A stretch of DNA of 64,000 nt. It comes from Nymphaea colorata. Lineage: Eukaryota > Streptophyta > Magnoliopsida > Nymphaeales > Nymphaeaceae. Within the stretch, counting starts at the first letter, position 1. Every line of letters begins with the position of its first letter. The stretch lies in assembly GCF_008831285.2 (NCBI RefSeq), contig NC_037468.1, positions 477,001-541,000 on the forward strand, read 5' to 3'. A model generated the notes under the pieces. That model saw only the letters and a list, made by a program, of their open reading frames with translations. It was not told the DNA's origin and did no database searches. Shown one piece after another: positions 34,501-46,129 of the stretch. The position numbers and the translations under genes were made by a program.

Positions 34501-37500
34501 TCTGAGTAGGCTCAACATAGGGAATACCCTAACCCTGGGAACCGGGGGCCTGGCCATCCACTTCTTTTTGATTCGGTAGATAATGGGCTCAGTAGCCCAC
34601 CTCTGGAGTTTTGAGTAGTGCCTACTTGCTTGTTGGCTCTAATGAACCGTAGTAGGCTTGCGTAGCACTTGCTCGCTCCGAAGTGGAGAAGAGTCGTCAC
34701 TCTACGCTCGTAGGCCTGGCTGGAGTCTCCGGTAAGGCAGTCAAAGAACGAAGAAGGAAGTCCGTGTTGTGAGTAGCGACTTTGATAGCTGTTCTGAGTC
34801 CGATAGTACTGCAACGATTAGTACGGAGTCATCCTTCGAATGATCTGTCAGGCGAGTGGAAGGATCCCAAGAGAAGCACGAGTGGAACGGCTCTAGTTTC
34901 CGTTAGCAGCTGTAGTCGGACTAGCCTTCCAAGCCTTCACTAGATTCAGCTCCGAAATTGGACGGAAGCTACTCAAGCCGATAGGTCGGTAGGCTCGACG
35001 GCTCTAGCTCTACTCTAAGAAGGAGGTGATGAAATATGGAGAGTTGGAGAGGGTGGAAACTGATTTGAGAGTAACGACAGGATGAGCGAAAGCTGCTAGC
35101 CGATAAAAAACAGAAGAAAAAGCCCTTTCCAAAAAGACTAATTCAAGGACGCTTTCAATATCAGGCTCGTCTGGTAGGTCCGCCGTTTCAGGCGATGGAA
35201 AAGCATGCGAAGCCAGCAAAGAAAAGGCCTTACCAAGCGAACGAAGAAAACCAGAACTCCGCGAGGAGGCTAGCGCACTCCGTCGAGTTCATTTGCTTTT
35301 GTTGGTAGCTGCTTTTTTCGAAGACAACTCAAGGGCGATCGTCAGATGGTTGGCTCTGTCTTCAGGTGCTCTTCTGTCTTCAGGTGGCTACTGCTTAGTG
35401 AGCTCTGTCTTGAGTCTTGTCTAGAACCATTAGTCTGATAGCTCATCCCTCTAGGCAAGTGAGAAGAGAACAGTGCAACAAGCTACGGAACTGCCTCTAC
35501 GACCTACTGTACTGCTTTTCTTCTCTTTCAGATCCTCTCTTTTCCTTCGGAACAAGCACTTCTCTTTGTAGCTCTAGCTCTACTACCGCTAGGGAAAGGA
35601 TCAGAGAGAAAAGCTAAAGCCCTACCACTGTTACGGAACTGCTCTCTGTGCACTGCTTTCAGTGTACTGCTTTGCTCGCTCTATTGTTGGTTAGGTAGGC
35701 TATGTCTTGAGTAGCTCGCTCTTCGTCGAAGCACTACTACTCTAAGGTAGCTACCTGAGAGTCTAGTAGCAACGGACCTCAAGACGCGGCACTCTTCGAT
35801 CTACGGGCTTTACGGACCAAGGCCCTACGCCTGCGAGGCTGAGCTACTCTTTGTGTCATGTGTGTACGTACCGCTTATCAAGCTCTGACGTCTTGCAGTC
35901 CTCTTCTTGCTCTTCTTCTTGTAGCTACTGAGATGCGCTACTCTTGAGTTGGGTTAGCTATCTCTTGCTCTGTCTTGAGTGAGCTCTGTAGTTCTGTCTT
36001 GCTTTTTTTGCCTACCCCATGCCTATGCAACAGAGAAGAGAACAGCAACTACTGTGCTGTGCCCTACCTGAGAGACAACTGCTATGCCCTACCACTGCTA
36101 CGGAACTGCCTCTAGTACAGCTAGGAAAGTCAGAACAGAAACTGGTAGCTACTACCTACCGAAAAGAGAGGTAGCTACATTCGGGAAGACAGAACTCTCA
36201 AGTCAACCTGAAGAACAACTAGCTTTTAGTTGTTGCTAATCGAAAGCCCTCAGAAGAACTCCTTCGTCGAAGGGTCAGCGGATCCATCTCAAGACCTACT
36301 ATCCAAAGACCGTCAATAGGGTTGGTTAGCTACTCTACAGAAGACCTACTCAAGGGTAGGCTCAAATACCTACTAGAAGACAAAAGGAAGATCTAGTAGG
36401 TGTCAGTGAGCAACAAGCTCAAAGAGAGCCAACGAAGCTAGTCTTGACAAGGTCTTGCTTATCGACAATCCCACTAAGGCACCTATCTCTACCTATCAGC
36501 CAACCAACTCAGAACAGAAAGGTACCTTTGTAGTGGAGCTCAACGCTTCTCAGTGAAGAAGTCAAGCACCTTCTCTTGAGGAACTCCTCTTGAGGAAGTA
36601 TGATTGAGGAACTACTCCTAGCTAGCTCTACTCGAGGGAGCTGCTAGCTTCAGTGAAACAGCCATCCTTGTGATTAGGGATAGGGGATAGACCATACATC
36701 AAAGGTGCCGTTTTTTGGGTCGAAGAAAAAGCTGCTTAGCTTCAAGAAGCTGCTCATCGCCGACAGCTAGGAAATGCAGGACGGCGCTCAGATCAAAAAA
36801 ACTGAGGGGCCCACCGCGGACACCATTGATGCGGATCCAGACGTAGGGGGAGATAGCTAAAGAACCCATCCCGATTCCTAACCTACGATTCCTTATCCCA
36901 TAACGACGGAGGTTTCTAGAATCCCCGGGAGAGAGAGGGGAATGAGTCAGGAAGAGGTTCCTCTATAGATAGAGAGTCGCACAAAACAACATCTTTCTCT
37001 GGAGTAGCTGGAAACCCACTCCTGTTTTGTCCTATACCTTTCGTGTTGATCACACAAGGTCTCCGGATCTACTACTCCTTGAGGAAGATCAGTCGCCTTC
37101 CACGAAGACTTGACTTGAATCTATGTCTGAAAAGCCTTTTTTTCGGAAGCCGAGAAAGAAATGCGGAAGCCTTTGCTCATCCGGCCGCAGCTCCGTTTAG
37201 ATGTCCATTTTCTTTGTCTTTGCTGATCATTGCGTTGACCAAGGTCCTGTATTGACTCAGGAGTGAAGCATATCTGACCGAGACAAAATGCTCCGATCAA
37301 TTGCTTGACTCCAATGATGGCCACCTCCAATGGAATCATGCAACCCTCGAACGAGGGAGTCAGAGACTTTTCAAACTCTATGGATCCGACACGGATAGAG
37401 AAACTCACCGCTATCATTGGCCCCGAGCTTTTTTCCACGAATGGATCGGACGGAAGGCCGGGATTTTGTGTTCCGAACTACTAATGACATGAGGAGGGGT

Positions 37501-37988
37501 TGCCAGCTACCACTGAATGGCCCAGGGGACAAGGAACCACCCCGTACCAACATACAACACTGGCAGGGTTGGACGTGTGGGAGACAAACACAACGGAATG
37601 TGCGTCTTCCACTTATGAACCAGTCTGCCCTAATGATCATCGGACACCATTTGTTGCTTGTTGCTCGTCAAAACACTCGCTCCTACAACTTCGCTCGCTC
37701 GTAGGCCTCTCTCATCTCAGTCAGCTTGGTTCCCCCGAATCACGAAAGTGGATTTTGTCTATGCATTCCCATCTATAAGCCAAGCATCCCTTCGGCATTG
37801 CCCTGAACCCCGTGCCCCGAATGAATCAAGGCCAACTACTATTGATTAAGATGAAGTAGGGTCGGGTTGGCCTTTCACCCCCGCACTCGACTTCGTCCGA
37901 AGGTTCCGCCTGCCATGAAAGAAAGCAGAAGTTCGGCCCAACGTCACGAGATTCGCAAAGCCCACAAAGCACTCGCAAAGTGAACCGT
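34501..37988. other. Long spacer, GTAGCT/GAGTAG-rich, no recognised gene
   Basis: From about 34850 to 36700 the DNA is a patchwork of short degenerate words such as GAGTAGCT, AGCTCTGTCTTGAG and GCCCTACC that recur in both orientations. It looks like an old eroded low-complexity expansion. Bases 37121-37850 carry overlapping open frames on both strands without recognised domains. The phrase CTAGAACCATTAGTCTGATAG at about 35421 returns at about 42223. Bases 37945-37988 are the edge motif leading to array 3. Confidence 0.5.
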
Positions 37989-38160
37989 TCACGTCACGAG
38001 CCAATTTCAAAGTCAAGGTCAGCGTACATGTCATTCAAAGTTGCGAGTGTCAATCTGATTTGCTTTGCTCGTGACATTGGAAAGCCAAAGCGAAGCGAGT
38101 GTGCTTATGATTTGTGGAAACACTAATGGCATACAATTGCCATTGGGAGCACTAATGGCA
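37989..38160. repeat. Array edge region, type I, copy 2
   Basis: Direct copy of 10243-10414 (172 bp). Here the following array continues as TTTGTTTGTACAGTGAGTAC (orientation B), whereas after the first copy the array continues in orientation A. This gives a clean comparison of two junctions. Confidence 0.9.
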
Positions 38161-39735
38161 TTTGTTTGTACAGTGAGTACTAATGGCATTTGTTTGTACA
38201 GTGAGTACTAATGGCATACAATTGCAATTAGTCTTCATCTTTCAAGAAGAATCAGTCCTGACCTTTCAAGACAGTCTTAACCTTTCCATTTTTGGTCAGG
38301 TGAGTACTAATGGCATACAATTGCAATTGGTCCTGTCCTTCCATCAAAAGTCCTGACCTTTCAAGACAGTCTTGACCTTTTTGGTAAGGTTAGTCCTGAC
38401 TGTGAAAGACAGTCTTGACCTTTTTGATAAGGTCAGTCCTGACTGTGAAATACAGTCTTGACCAGAAGAATCAGTCCTGATCAGATAGTCTTGATCTTTT
38501 TGGTAAGGTTAGTCCTGACTTTGAAAGACAGTCTTGACCTTTTTGATAAGGTGAGTACTGATGACATACAAATGAGTCTTGATGGTCATTCCTCAATCAT
38601 TCTCATTAGTCCTGACCTTTCAGAGTCTTGACCTTTCCAGAAGAATCAGTCCTGACCTTTCAAGACAGTCTTGACCTTTCCAGAAGAATCAGTCCTGACC
38701 TTTCAAGACAGTCTTGACCTTTTTGGTCAGGTTAGTCCTGACTGTGAAAGACAGTCTTGACCTTTTTGATAAGGTCAGTCCTGACTGTGAAAGACAGTCT
38801 TGACCTTTTTGATAAGGTGAGTACTAATGGCATACAATTGCAATTGGTCCTGTCCTTCCATAATCAGTCCTGACCTTTCAAGAAGAATGAGTCCTGACCT
38901 TTCAAGACAGTCTTGACCTTTCCAGAAGAATCAGTCCTGACCTTTCAAGACAGTCTTGATCTTTTTGGTAAGGTCAGTCCTGACTGTGAAATACAGTCTT
39001 GACCAGAAGAATCAGTCCTGATCAGATAGTCTTGATCTTTTTGGTAAGGTTAGTCCTGACTGTGAAAGACAGTCTTGACCTTTTTGATAAGGTGAGTACT
39101 GATGACATACAAATGAGTCTTGTATGGTCAGGTGAGTACTAATGGCATACAATTGCAATTGGTCCTGTCCTTCCATAATCAGTCCTGACCTTTCAAGACA
39201 GTCTTGACCAGAAGAATCAGTCCTGACCTTTCAAGACAGTCTTGACCTTTTTGGTAAGGTCAGTCCTGACCTTGAAATACAGTCTTGACCAGAAGAATCA
39301 GTCCTGATCAGATAGTCTTGATCTTTTTGGTAAGGTTAGTCCTGACTGTGAAATACAGTCTTGACCTTTTTGATAAGGTCAGTACTGATTTCAAGACAGT
39401 CTTGACCTTTCCATTTTTGGTCAGGTGAGTACTAATGGCATACAATTGCAATTGGTCCTGTCCTTCCATCAAAAGTCCTGACCTTTCAAGACAGTCTTGA
39501 CCTTTTTGGTAAGGTCAGTCCTGACTGTGAAATACAGTCTTGACCAGAAGAATCAGTCCTGATCAGATAGTCTTGATCTTTTTGGTAAGGTTAGTCCTGA
39601 CTGTGAAAGACAGTCTTGACCTTTTTGATAAGGTGAGTACTAATGACATACAAATGAGTCTTGACCTTCCTGACTTTTCCATAATGAGTCCTGACCTTTC
39701 AATCAAGTCCTGACTTTTCCATAACCTTTCCATAA
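38161..39735 (+). repeat. Array 3: modular short-repeat array, orientation B
   Basis: A shorter array (about 1.6 kb) of the same modules. It contains the rare AGTCTTAACCTTTCC variant near its left end (about 38273), as arrays 1b, 2 and 4a do, so all four left ends descend from one source. It stops in TTTCCATAACCTTTCCATAAGC and then passes into edge-motif DNA (39760-39880). Confidence 0.95.
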
Positions 39736-40988
39736 GCTCACAAAAGATAAGCCCTCTGAAAAAGAGGGCTTTGCACAAAGCACTCGCAAAGCGTAGGGCT
39801 TTGCTCGTGACGTGACGTGACATGACAGCCCTCTTCGCTTTGCGAGTGCTTTGTCGCTTTGCGAGTGCGTGCTTTGTTCCTCGCTTTTCTCAATTAACAT
39901 GGATCCACTCGAAAATCCACTTCCACTATGGAGAGAATTGTGGTTGATAAGAAGATTGGGATCTCGTGTTGTTATTTCAGTTAGGCTGAGCCTACTCACT
40001 TTTGAATTGGAAAGAACACTACCTATCATTCCGTTCCGCAGAAGCAGAAAGTGTTTGAACATTGACTATTCTACTTATTATCACATTGACTAGAAAAAGA
40101 ACGGATCCATAATGATTTGAGTTCAGAATGGCATTTCAATAGTCCAGATCAAACGAAGGCTATAAGTGGATTGTGGAGGGTCCCGCGCAACGAGTGATTG
40201 AGACTTGGTGAATGCCACATCAGACGGGCTATAGGAAACACTCGCTTATGGAGGGCCTGGTCCTGAGCCTGAGTGAAAAGCCCATTTCGACAAATCTCTT
40301 TCAAAAAAAAAGCTCGGCATAGCCAGGAGAAATGTTCCGTTTCCGAAGTCAAGTGATGAGTCAAACTCTGTTGATGCTACAATGATCGATCAAACGTGAT
40401 TGTGAAAAGTAGATGTTGGGAGGAACGAGGGAGACTTGGTGAATGCCCATTGATGAGGGGGCCTAGCGCAGGGGTCTGGTCAAACCTTCCGGACAAGTGC
40501 TTACGCTCAGCCTTTGCTTTGACTGCCCGTCACATATGGAGGTTTCGATTTGCCAGTTCGAGTCCCAAGAGGCTTCTTGCCATCGCATCGACTTCCTCAA
40601 TCTCCGTTCATGTGTGCTTTCTGACCGATCAACTGGAAGGGTCAAAGCAGCTTCCTATGGATGGGAGGGGTCTCCGTTCTGCCTTTGAAGCAAGGGGGGC
40701 ACTCCGTCATTCATAGTGAGAGTTCAAACAGTGGTCTTATCTTCTGAATGGGTCAAAGACTGGTTGATTGTTGATTGATTCATTTTTCACTGTTCTAGGG
40801 AAAGTGAAAGAGTCGAATAGAACGCAGAAGTCGAAGATCAAGATGTGAATGATGAGTCGAAAGAGCGTATTAATGAGTATGAGTTGCTAAGCAACGGGGC
40901 TCTCAAACATCCGTCTTTGACTACTCAACCATCGAAAGAAGGACGAATAGTGGAATAGGGCAGATGTTGCTGAAGGTGGGGCGATTCC

Positions 40989-41051
40989 GAACCTACCTTG
41001 GAAAGAGCGGAAAGCCTCAGCCAGCCTAAGCTCTTTCATTTCCACATACGC
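40989..41051 (+). repeat. 63-bp direct repeat, copy 1
   Basis: Starts GAACCTACCTTGGAAAGAGC and recurs at 41222-41284 with no visible difference. The copies are 233 bp apart in the same orientation. Nearby words (CCTTTGAAGCAAGGGG at about 40683 and 41290) are also repeated, so a larger block was probably duplicated and partly eroded. Confidence 0.9.
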
Positions 41052-41221
41052 CTCAAGCATCTGCTTCGGAAATGGACGACTGGCTTTCGCAAATACAGGG
41101 GGTTCTCGTTGCATTTGTGGGTCCGTTCTCTGAGGTACCTTCTGTTGATGCGGGGGACAACGCAAACCAATTTCTCTGACGATAGAAAGGGGAAGAGGTG
41201 CCGTTACGAGAACAAAGAAGA

Positions 41222-41284
41222 GAACCTACCTTGGAAAGAGCGGAAAGCCTCAGCCAGCCTAAGCTCTTTCATTTCCACATACGC
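41222..41284 (+). repeat. 63-bp direct repeat, copy 2
   Basis: Second copy of 40989-41051. Recombination between the two would delete or duplicate 233 bp. Confidence 0.9.
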
Positions 41285-44200
41285 ATGGGCCTTTGAAGCA
41301 AGGGGTCATGAACGAAGATGAGAATCGTTCCATTCATTCAGTAGCATAACATTAGAAGCAACTCAGCCGTCACTGCGTCTTGTTGTTCTCAAAGAAGAAA
41401 GAAGATTAGCAAAGGACAAGAAGGAATGAACAGAAAAAGACGATTGATTGATGAATGAACAAGATCTAATGAATGCTTGAATCAAAGCAACCATCTCTGG
41501 CCTTCTGTCTTTGGGGATTTGAGGTATCACTCACTTTCCGCCTAGTCAGACGGAGTTCTGAGAGTATAGGATGAATGATGAAATGATTCTTGCCGTTATC
41601 TAGTCAGAGTCCCCATCCGTATTGTATTATATCATATAAGTAGAAGTAGCTCCGGAATCCATCAGAAGTAGAAAGAACTACTCTATAGAAGGAGAGTCGG
41701 AACATCTTAGTCACTGACTGGTCAACCTTCGGCGGCAGGATCGTTTCCACTTTGTGAAACATATACTGACTATACTACAGTCAAAGACAGATCTCGAGAA
41801 AGAAGCACATCACTGAAAGGCAAGCGCTTGTGCTCAATAGAATCTCTCTCGTTCGTCTCTCAATCAATGAGGTCTGAGATCAAGACTGTGCTCGGTTCAG
41901 GATCCAGTCTTTGAGAGAGCTGCCCTTGAAAGTGGGTCTTCCTATGTGAGATGGACACTCAAAGCAGAGGACTGCCTTTTTTGAAGCAAGGACCTGTCTT
42001 TCAAACTAGCTAGTAGGGCATCTTGACGTCATTAGGATAGCAGGGTACCGACATCCAGCAGTCAGTCAGTTTACGGCACAAGCTAGGTCTGACCGACAAC
42101 ATACTCTGAATCTCGAGTAGTACGTCAGGCAGAGTTTCCGGCGAGAGGGCAGGCAAGAAGACATTCCGCTCAGGGGCATCAAGCACGAAGTAATGAATAG
42201 TGAATGTGAACCATTAGTGTTTCTAGAACCATTAGTCTGATAGTTCAGTCAAAGCAAAGTCAAATAAAGGCTCTCAGTGACCAACCACATAGTCAAACAT
42301 CTCCTATTGAGAAAGCAAGTGTGCTCTTCAACTATCAGGCTGCAACAGCAGCATGGAACCGGCAGAGATCCGCCCGAGAGTCCAACTGATGGTCAACCCT
42401 AGAAGCAAGAACTGGTGGGGTACTGATAGTGGAAGTTCCGTCTGCTTCTGCTCCGTTGACTATGACCTATGTTGTTCATGTTTGGCTATTGCTTGTTGAC
42501 CTTTCTAGTCCAGCCCTTCTCTGATTGATACTGGAAGTTGTTTCATGAAGTGTCTCGTTAGAGTGCCGGTGAAAGTCTCAGTCAATCAAAGCCGCTAGTT
42601 TGCCAAAAAGAGGGAGGGTTGGTTCTCTCTTTCAGGAAGGTCAGTCTAACTACAAGCAAAAGCTCTCACTGCACAGGACGAAGAGGGCATTCTACCGATC
42701 AAGCTGTTGGGGAGGAGGGGTCGAGAGCTACTGACTCCACTGGGCAGGCTAGGCTTTCTTCGTATCTACAGCTAGTTCCGCACAGATCAGTTGTTCATTG
42801 CGTAGGCCGACCCCCCCATGAAAGAGAAACCCCAAGTGTCAACGTTGATGTTCTGATTGGTTTCGTGCGGTTCAAGATGGGTCTTCTTTTGAGTGATGCA
42901 ATTACCCTTTCAAACTTTGATAAGCCCTTTTCCGTTCCGCATCAAGAGCGAATTCTTGAGACTCTTCGAATGAGTACACTAGTGTTCATTTCTGCTTTTC
43001 CTTTGGTCTCCTAACATACATGATTTGGTCATAGAAAGATGAGAGAGAAGAGGAGTGGAAGACAGCCTGAAAGCACTGAAGGACATCCTCCGTGATGTTA
43101 TAAAGACCCCATTTTGGCTTTCTCTTTCTTTGATTCAAGAAAAGAAAGATGGAGAAGAAAAAGGATACTAGAACAACAGTCAAGAACCATCAAATCTCAC
43201 GAGCGAGAGAAAAACAACCTTCGCTGGTCTTTTCGGATCCCAGCGAAGGCAAAGGCAGCGAAGTAGGTCCCATCTATCCTTCTGTCTGTAGTCTCCAGTC
43301 GGAGAGCAAACGGCTAGGGAAAGAACTTGAAAACAAACCAAAATGAACGAACAAAGCCCATGATAGCACACTCAGGCTCTACGTATCGAGTGATGCCTTC
43401 GACTTTCCATGCCTTGCCATAGCGCCTCGCTTTGCTACAGGCTTTGATCGTACCTTTTTTGTTTTGCAGGTCACGATTCAAAGATACTAAAAGCTCCCTA
43501 TCCGCCGCTATGGCTGCTGATCTATCTATACGATCCGGGCCGGGGGGTCCCATGAAAATGATGCTTTGAAAGGATCGTACAGAACGGTTCCAATCGTTCT
43601 CATTCAATCCCTTCTGCTTTTCCCTATGAGTACAAGACTCATTCATTGTTATGCTGGAATTTGAGGGGGGAGGGCACCCACCGACCTCACCGAAGATTCA
43701 GGCTTTTTCTGGAACCGATCTAGTTTCAAGGAACTGAACTGCCTTCAGATACGAATGATAGCCCGCAAAAGACCATTCTCGGGCACAACAGGTGATTCGA
43801 TATTAGCTGATGCAGATGAACTAGAAGGGCTTACGACGAGTAGGCTCTTTGATGAAATAGTAGATGTCGGCATTTCCGCTCCTAAAGGAAACAAAAGTCT
43901 TCGAATGAGAAGGTGCGTCGATTCCGCAGTAGCAGGCACGTATCGATTTGAGAATCATCTTTCTTCCTTGTCTCATTTCATTCTCGCGCAACTCTAGTGC
44001 AGTGCTGAAACAATGCCTTTTAGGAGATGGCAGCTCAGGCCGGGAGTCGAACCCAGGAAGAACGGTAGCATGAAAGTCGTTGAGGCACTCAAGCAGCACA
44101 GCGCAGCACCTGGAGCAAAGGCTGGAGAGGCGCCGGTGTTGGGTTGGGATCGATGGAATGGAAGCTAACTGCTACTAGCAACTGCACCTATCGATACGAT

Positions 44201-44968
44201 AGGAAGAGGGGTAGGATCATCCAGTTCCTTGGATCTTTTGTCGTCAGATGTCATCACCTTCCATAAACACTCCCATGGTTTAGCGGCCGCGGTTGCTTGT
44301 ACCAGTACGGCGTAGTCTTCCGACGAAGGTTCCTGGCTTAACAAAACTGAAAGCATATCTTGGCCACCATACTTCGAAAAAGCAGTCTGCCGTGGAGTCA
44401 TAGTCGAAATGCGCTTCCAGATGGAGTGTCCAACAATGATGACGGTCGTAGAGGTCAACTTCAAAGAAAGCATCTCTATACAATGAGTCTTGACTGCTTA
44501 TGTTTTGAAAGGTCACCGGCTGCTCGGCTGATACATTTGTCAAGGCTGTAGCTCGATGTGTCTTCTCAAACCAACATATCCTTTCCCGAATTTCGTCATG
44601 ATCGTTCTCTGACTCTTCGGTGAACGTGAGAAAGAAGTAGCACTAGAGGATGATTGATCATATCATGGCTTCTTCTGGTAGTCGATCCGGACGCGAAGAT
44701 ATGGGTTCTCGGGGGTAGACATGACTCAGGATCTTGAGCGAACTTTGAGTGATCAAGGTTCTGGCTGTGGTTCCGGGGGCTAGGCATGTATTCACAACTT
44801 GGCTCGACTGGCTACCCACGTCTCCGAACAACACTGTGATGATGTAACCTTGCTCTTTCTAGAGCTTTCTAGAGCAATTCCTTCGCCCTTCGCTCCGCTC
44901 CTGTTGTACAGCCTGATGTATCAGTCGCCGGAGCGGAGCGGTGAACGGACCCGGGTCTCAGCTTCATC

Positions 44969-45027
44969 AAAGCACTCGCAAAGCTTCGCTTAAGGGAACT
45001 CGCAAAGCGAAGCTTTGCGAGTGCTTT
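44969..45027. repeat. Hairpin made of two opposed edge motifs (23-bp stem)
   Basis: Bases 44969-44991 (AAAGCACTCGCAAAGC and the next seven bases) are the exact reverse complement of 45005-45027, with a 13-base loop. This copy stands alone, not beside an array, which suggests that the edge motif can itself insert or be copied as a hairpin. Confidence 0.92.
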
Positions 45028-46129
45028 TGGTTTCTGAATTTCTCAAATAGAACTCTGATAGGCTGTCCATCTTACAAAAAGCAAAAAGACCAAAGAGTAC
45101 AAAATTGGTAGCAAATGGCTCAAGGAATCAAGAGCAGCAATAGGTGTCTGTAGCTGTACAAGGATATACAGGTAAAAATGACAAAAAAAAGAAGAAAAGT
45201 CTAATGGTAGACACCTGCTGCCCGTGACATAATTCCTCAACAGCGAGAGAAGATGACTCCAATTCCGGCCCTTTCAATGAGCCTTCCCAAACCAGTGACC
45301 ACTGATGATCTTCACAATAGATGCAGCCATACTAGACAACCTGCGGCTATGTAACTGCAAACCAAACCCAGCCAATAGTAGCACTTGCGCCCAGCCAAAA
45401 AGAGGAGTTGGCAGCCTGAAACAGAGACCGCCATCTGCTGTCACAGGAACACCTTCTAACCAGACCCAGTCCCTGACTACTGGCTGGTACTTCTCTGCTC
45501 CTCCCCCCTGAACAGCTACAGCCGCTAGACTGCCCACGCCTCAGCATGCTGAGGACGGACAAGTTCATAAGAGAAGAGAAGTCGACCCAGCAGCAGGAAA
45601 CTGGCAGGGAAGCAGGTCATAGGCGAAACCAAATGCACTCTGCTCATTGGTGGTTGGTCTCCAGTCAGCCGGTTTGTCGGCCCAGATCTTTGTACCCATG
45701 ATATCACTCAGATTGGCCATGGAGAGTGTGACAGGGCATGGTTTCGCATGCTTGATTTGACAGCTGGAAGCCGACCAGCACCAATTCCTGAATGGAAGGA
45801 TTCTGCTGGAATGTTTGCCTCTGTTTTCAATGGCAGCAGAGAGTCAGCGTACGAAACGTCTGTTGGAGCTTTCCACGATTCAGCTGTTCAGGTGGCTGAA
45901 TTGCTCACGTAGTGAATCAGCAACATGTGCTTCTGGAGGGTCCTGAGTTTGTTCCAGCATCAGGCAACCCGCCTGAAACAACCACTATGTCATGTAAAGA
46001 CTACACAGCAGCCTTTAGAGCGTTGGAAGTGGTGGATTGAGAGCTTGACAACATCTGGAGGAGGGGGAGACCATTGAGAGATGAAAGGAAATCCTGCTAA
46101 CCAGTTCTTGATGGCTGATCTATCCTAAG
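45028..46129. other. Spacer next to the LINE relic
   Basis: No domain is recognised. Minus-strand frames at 45274-45537 and 45347-45568 overlap. Because the LINE reads on the minus strand, this DNA is where its 3' untranslated end would lie, but I see no poly-T tract or target duplication to prove it. Confidence 0.4.

Larger units (their letters stand above)
39736..44968. other. Long spacer, no recognised gene
   Basis: Edge-motif copies lie at 39765-39880. Frames at 39851-40093, 40396-40716, 40998-41321, 42619-43014, 43314-43646 and 44165-44473 are open but overlap frames on other strands or resemble nothing known. A T-arm-like phrase (GGGTTCGACTCCC, minus strand) at about 44040-44056 has no acceptor or anticodon arm around it. 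Confidence 0.5.

Noticed and set aside
40540-40590. Possible tRNA T arm (CCAGTTCGAGTCCC).
   Set aside because: The flanking bases do not pair into a T stem and no cloverleaf forms.
44030-44110. A tRNA on the minus strand, suggested by GGGTTCGACTCCC.
   Set aside because: Only the T arm fits; no matching acceptor stem, D arm or anticodon loop can be folded around it.
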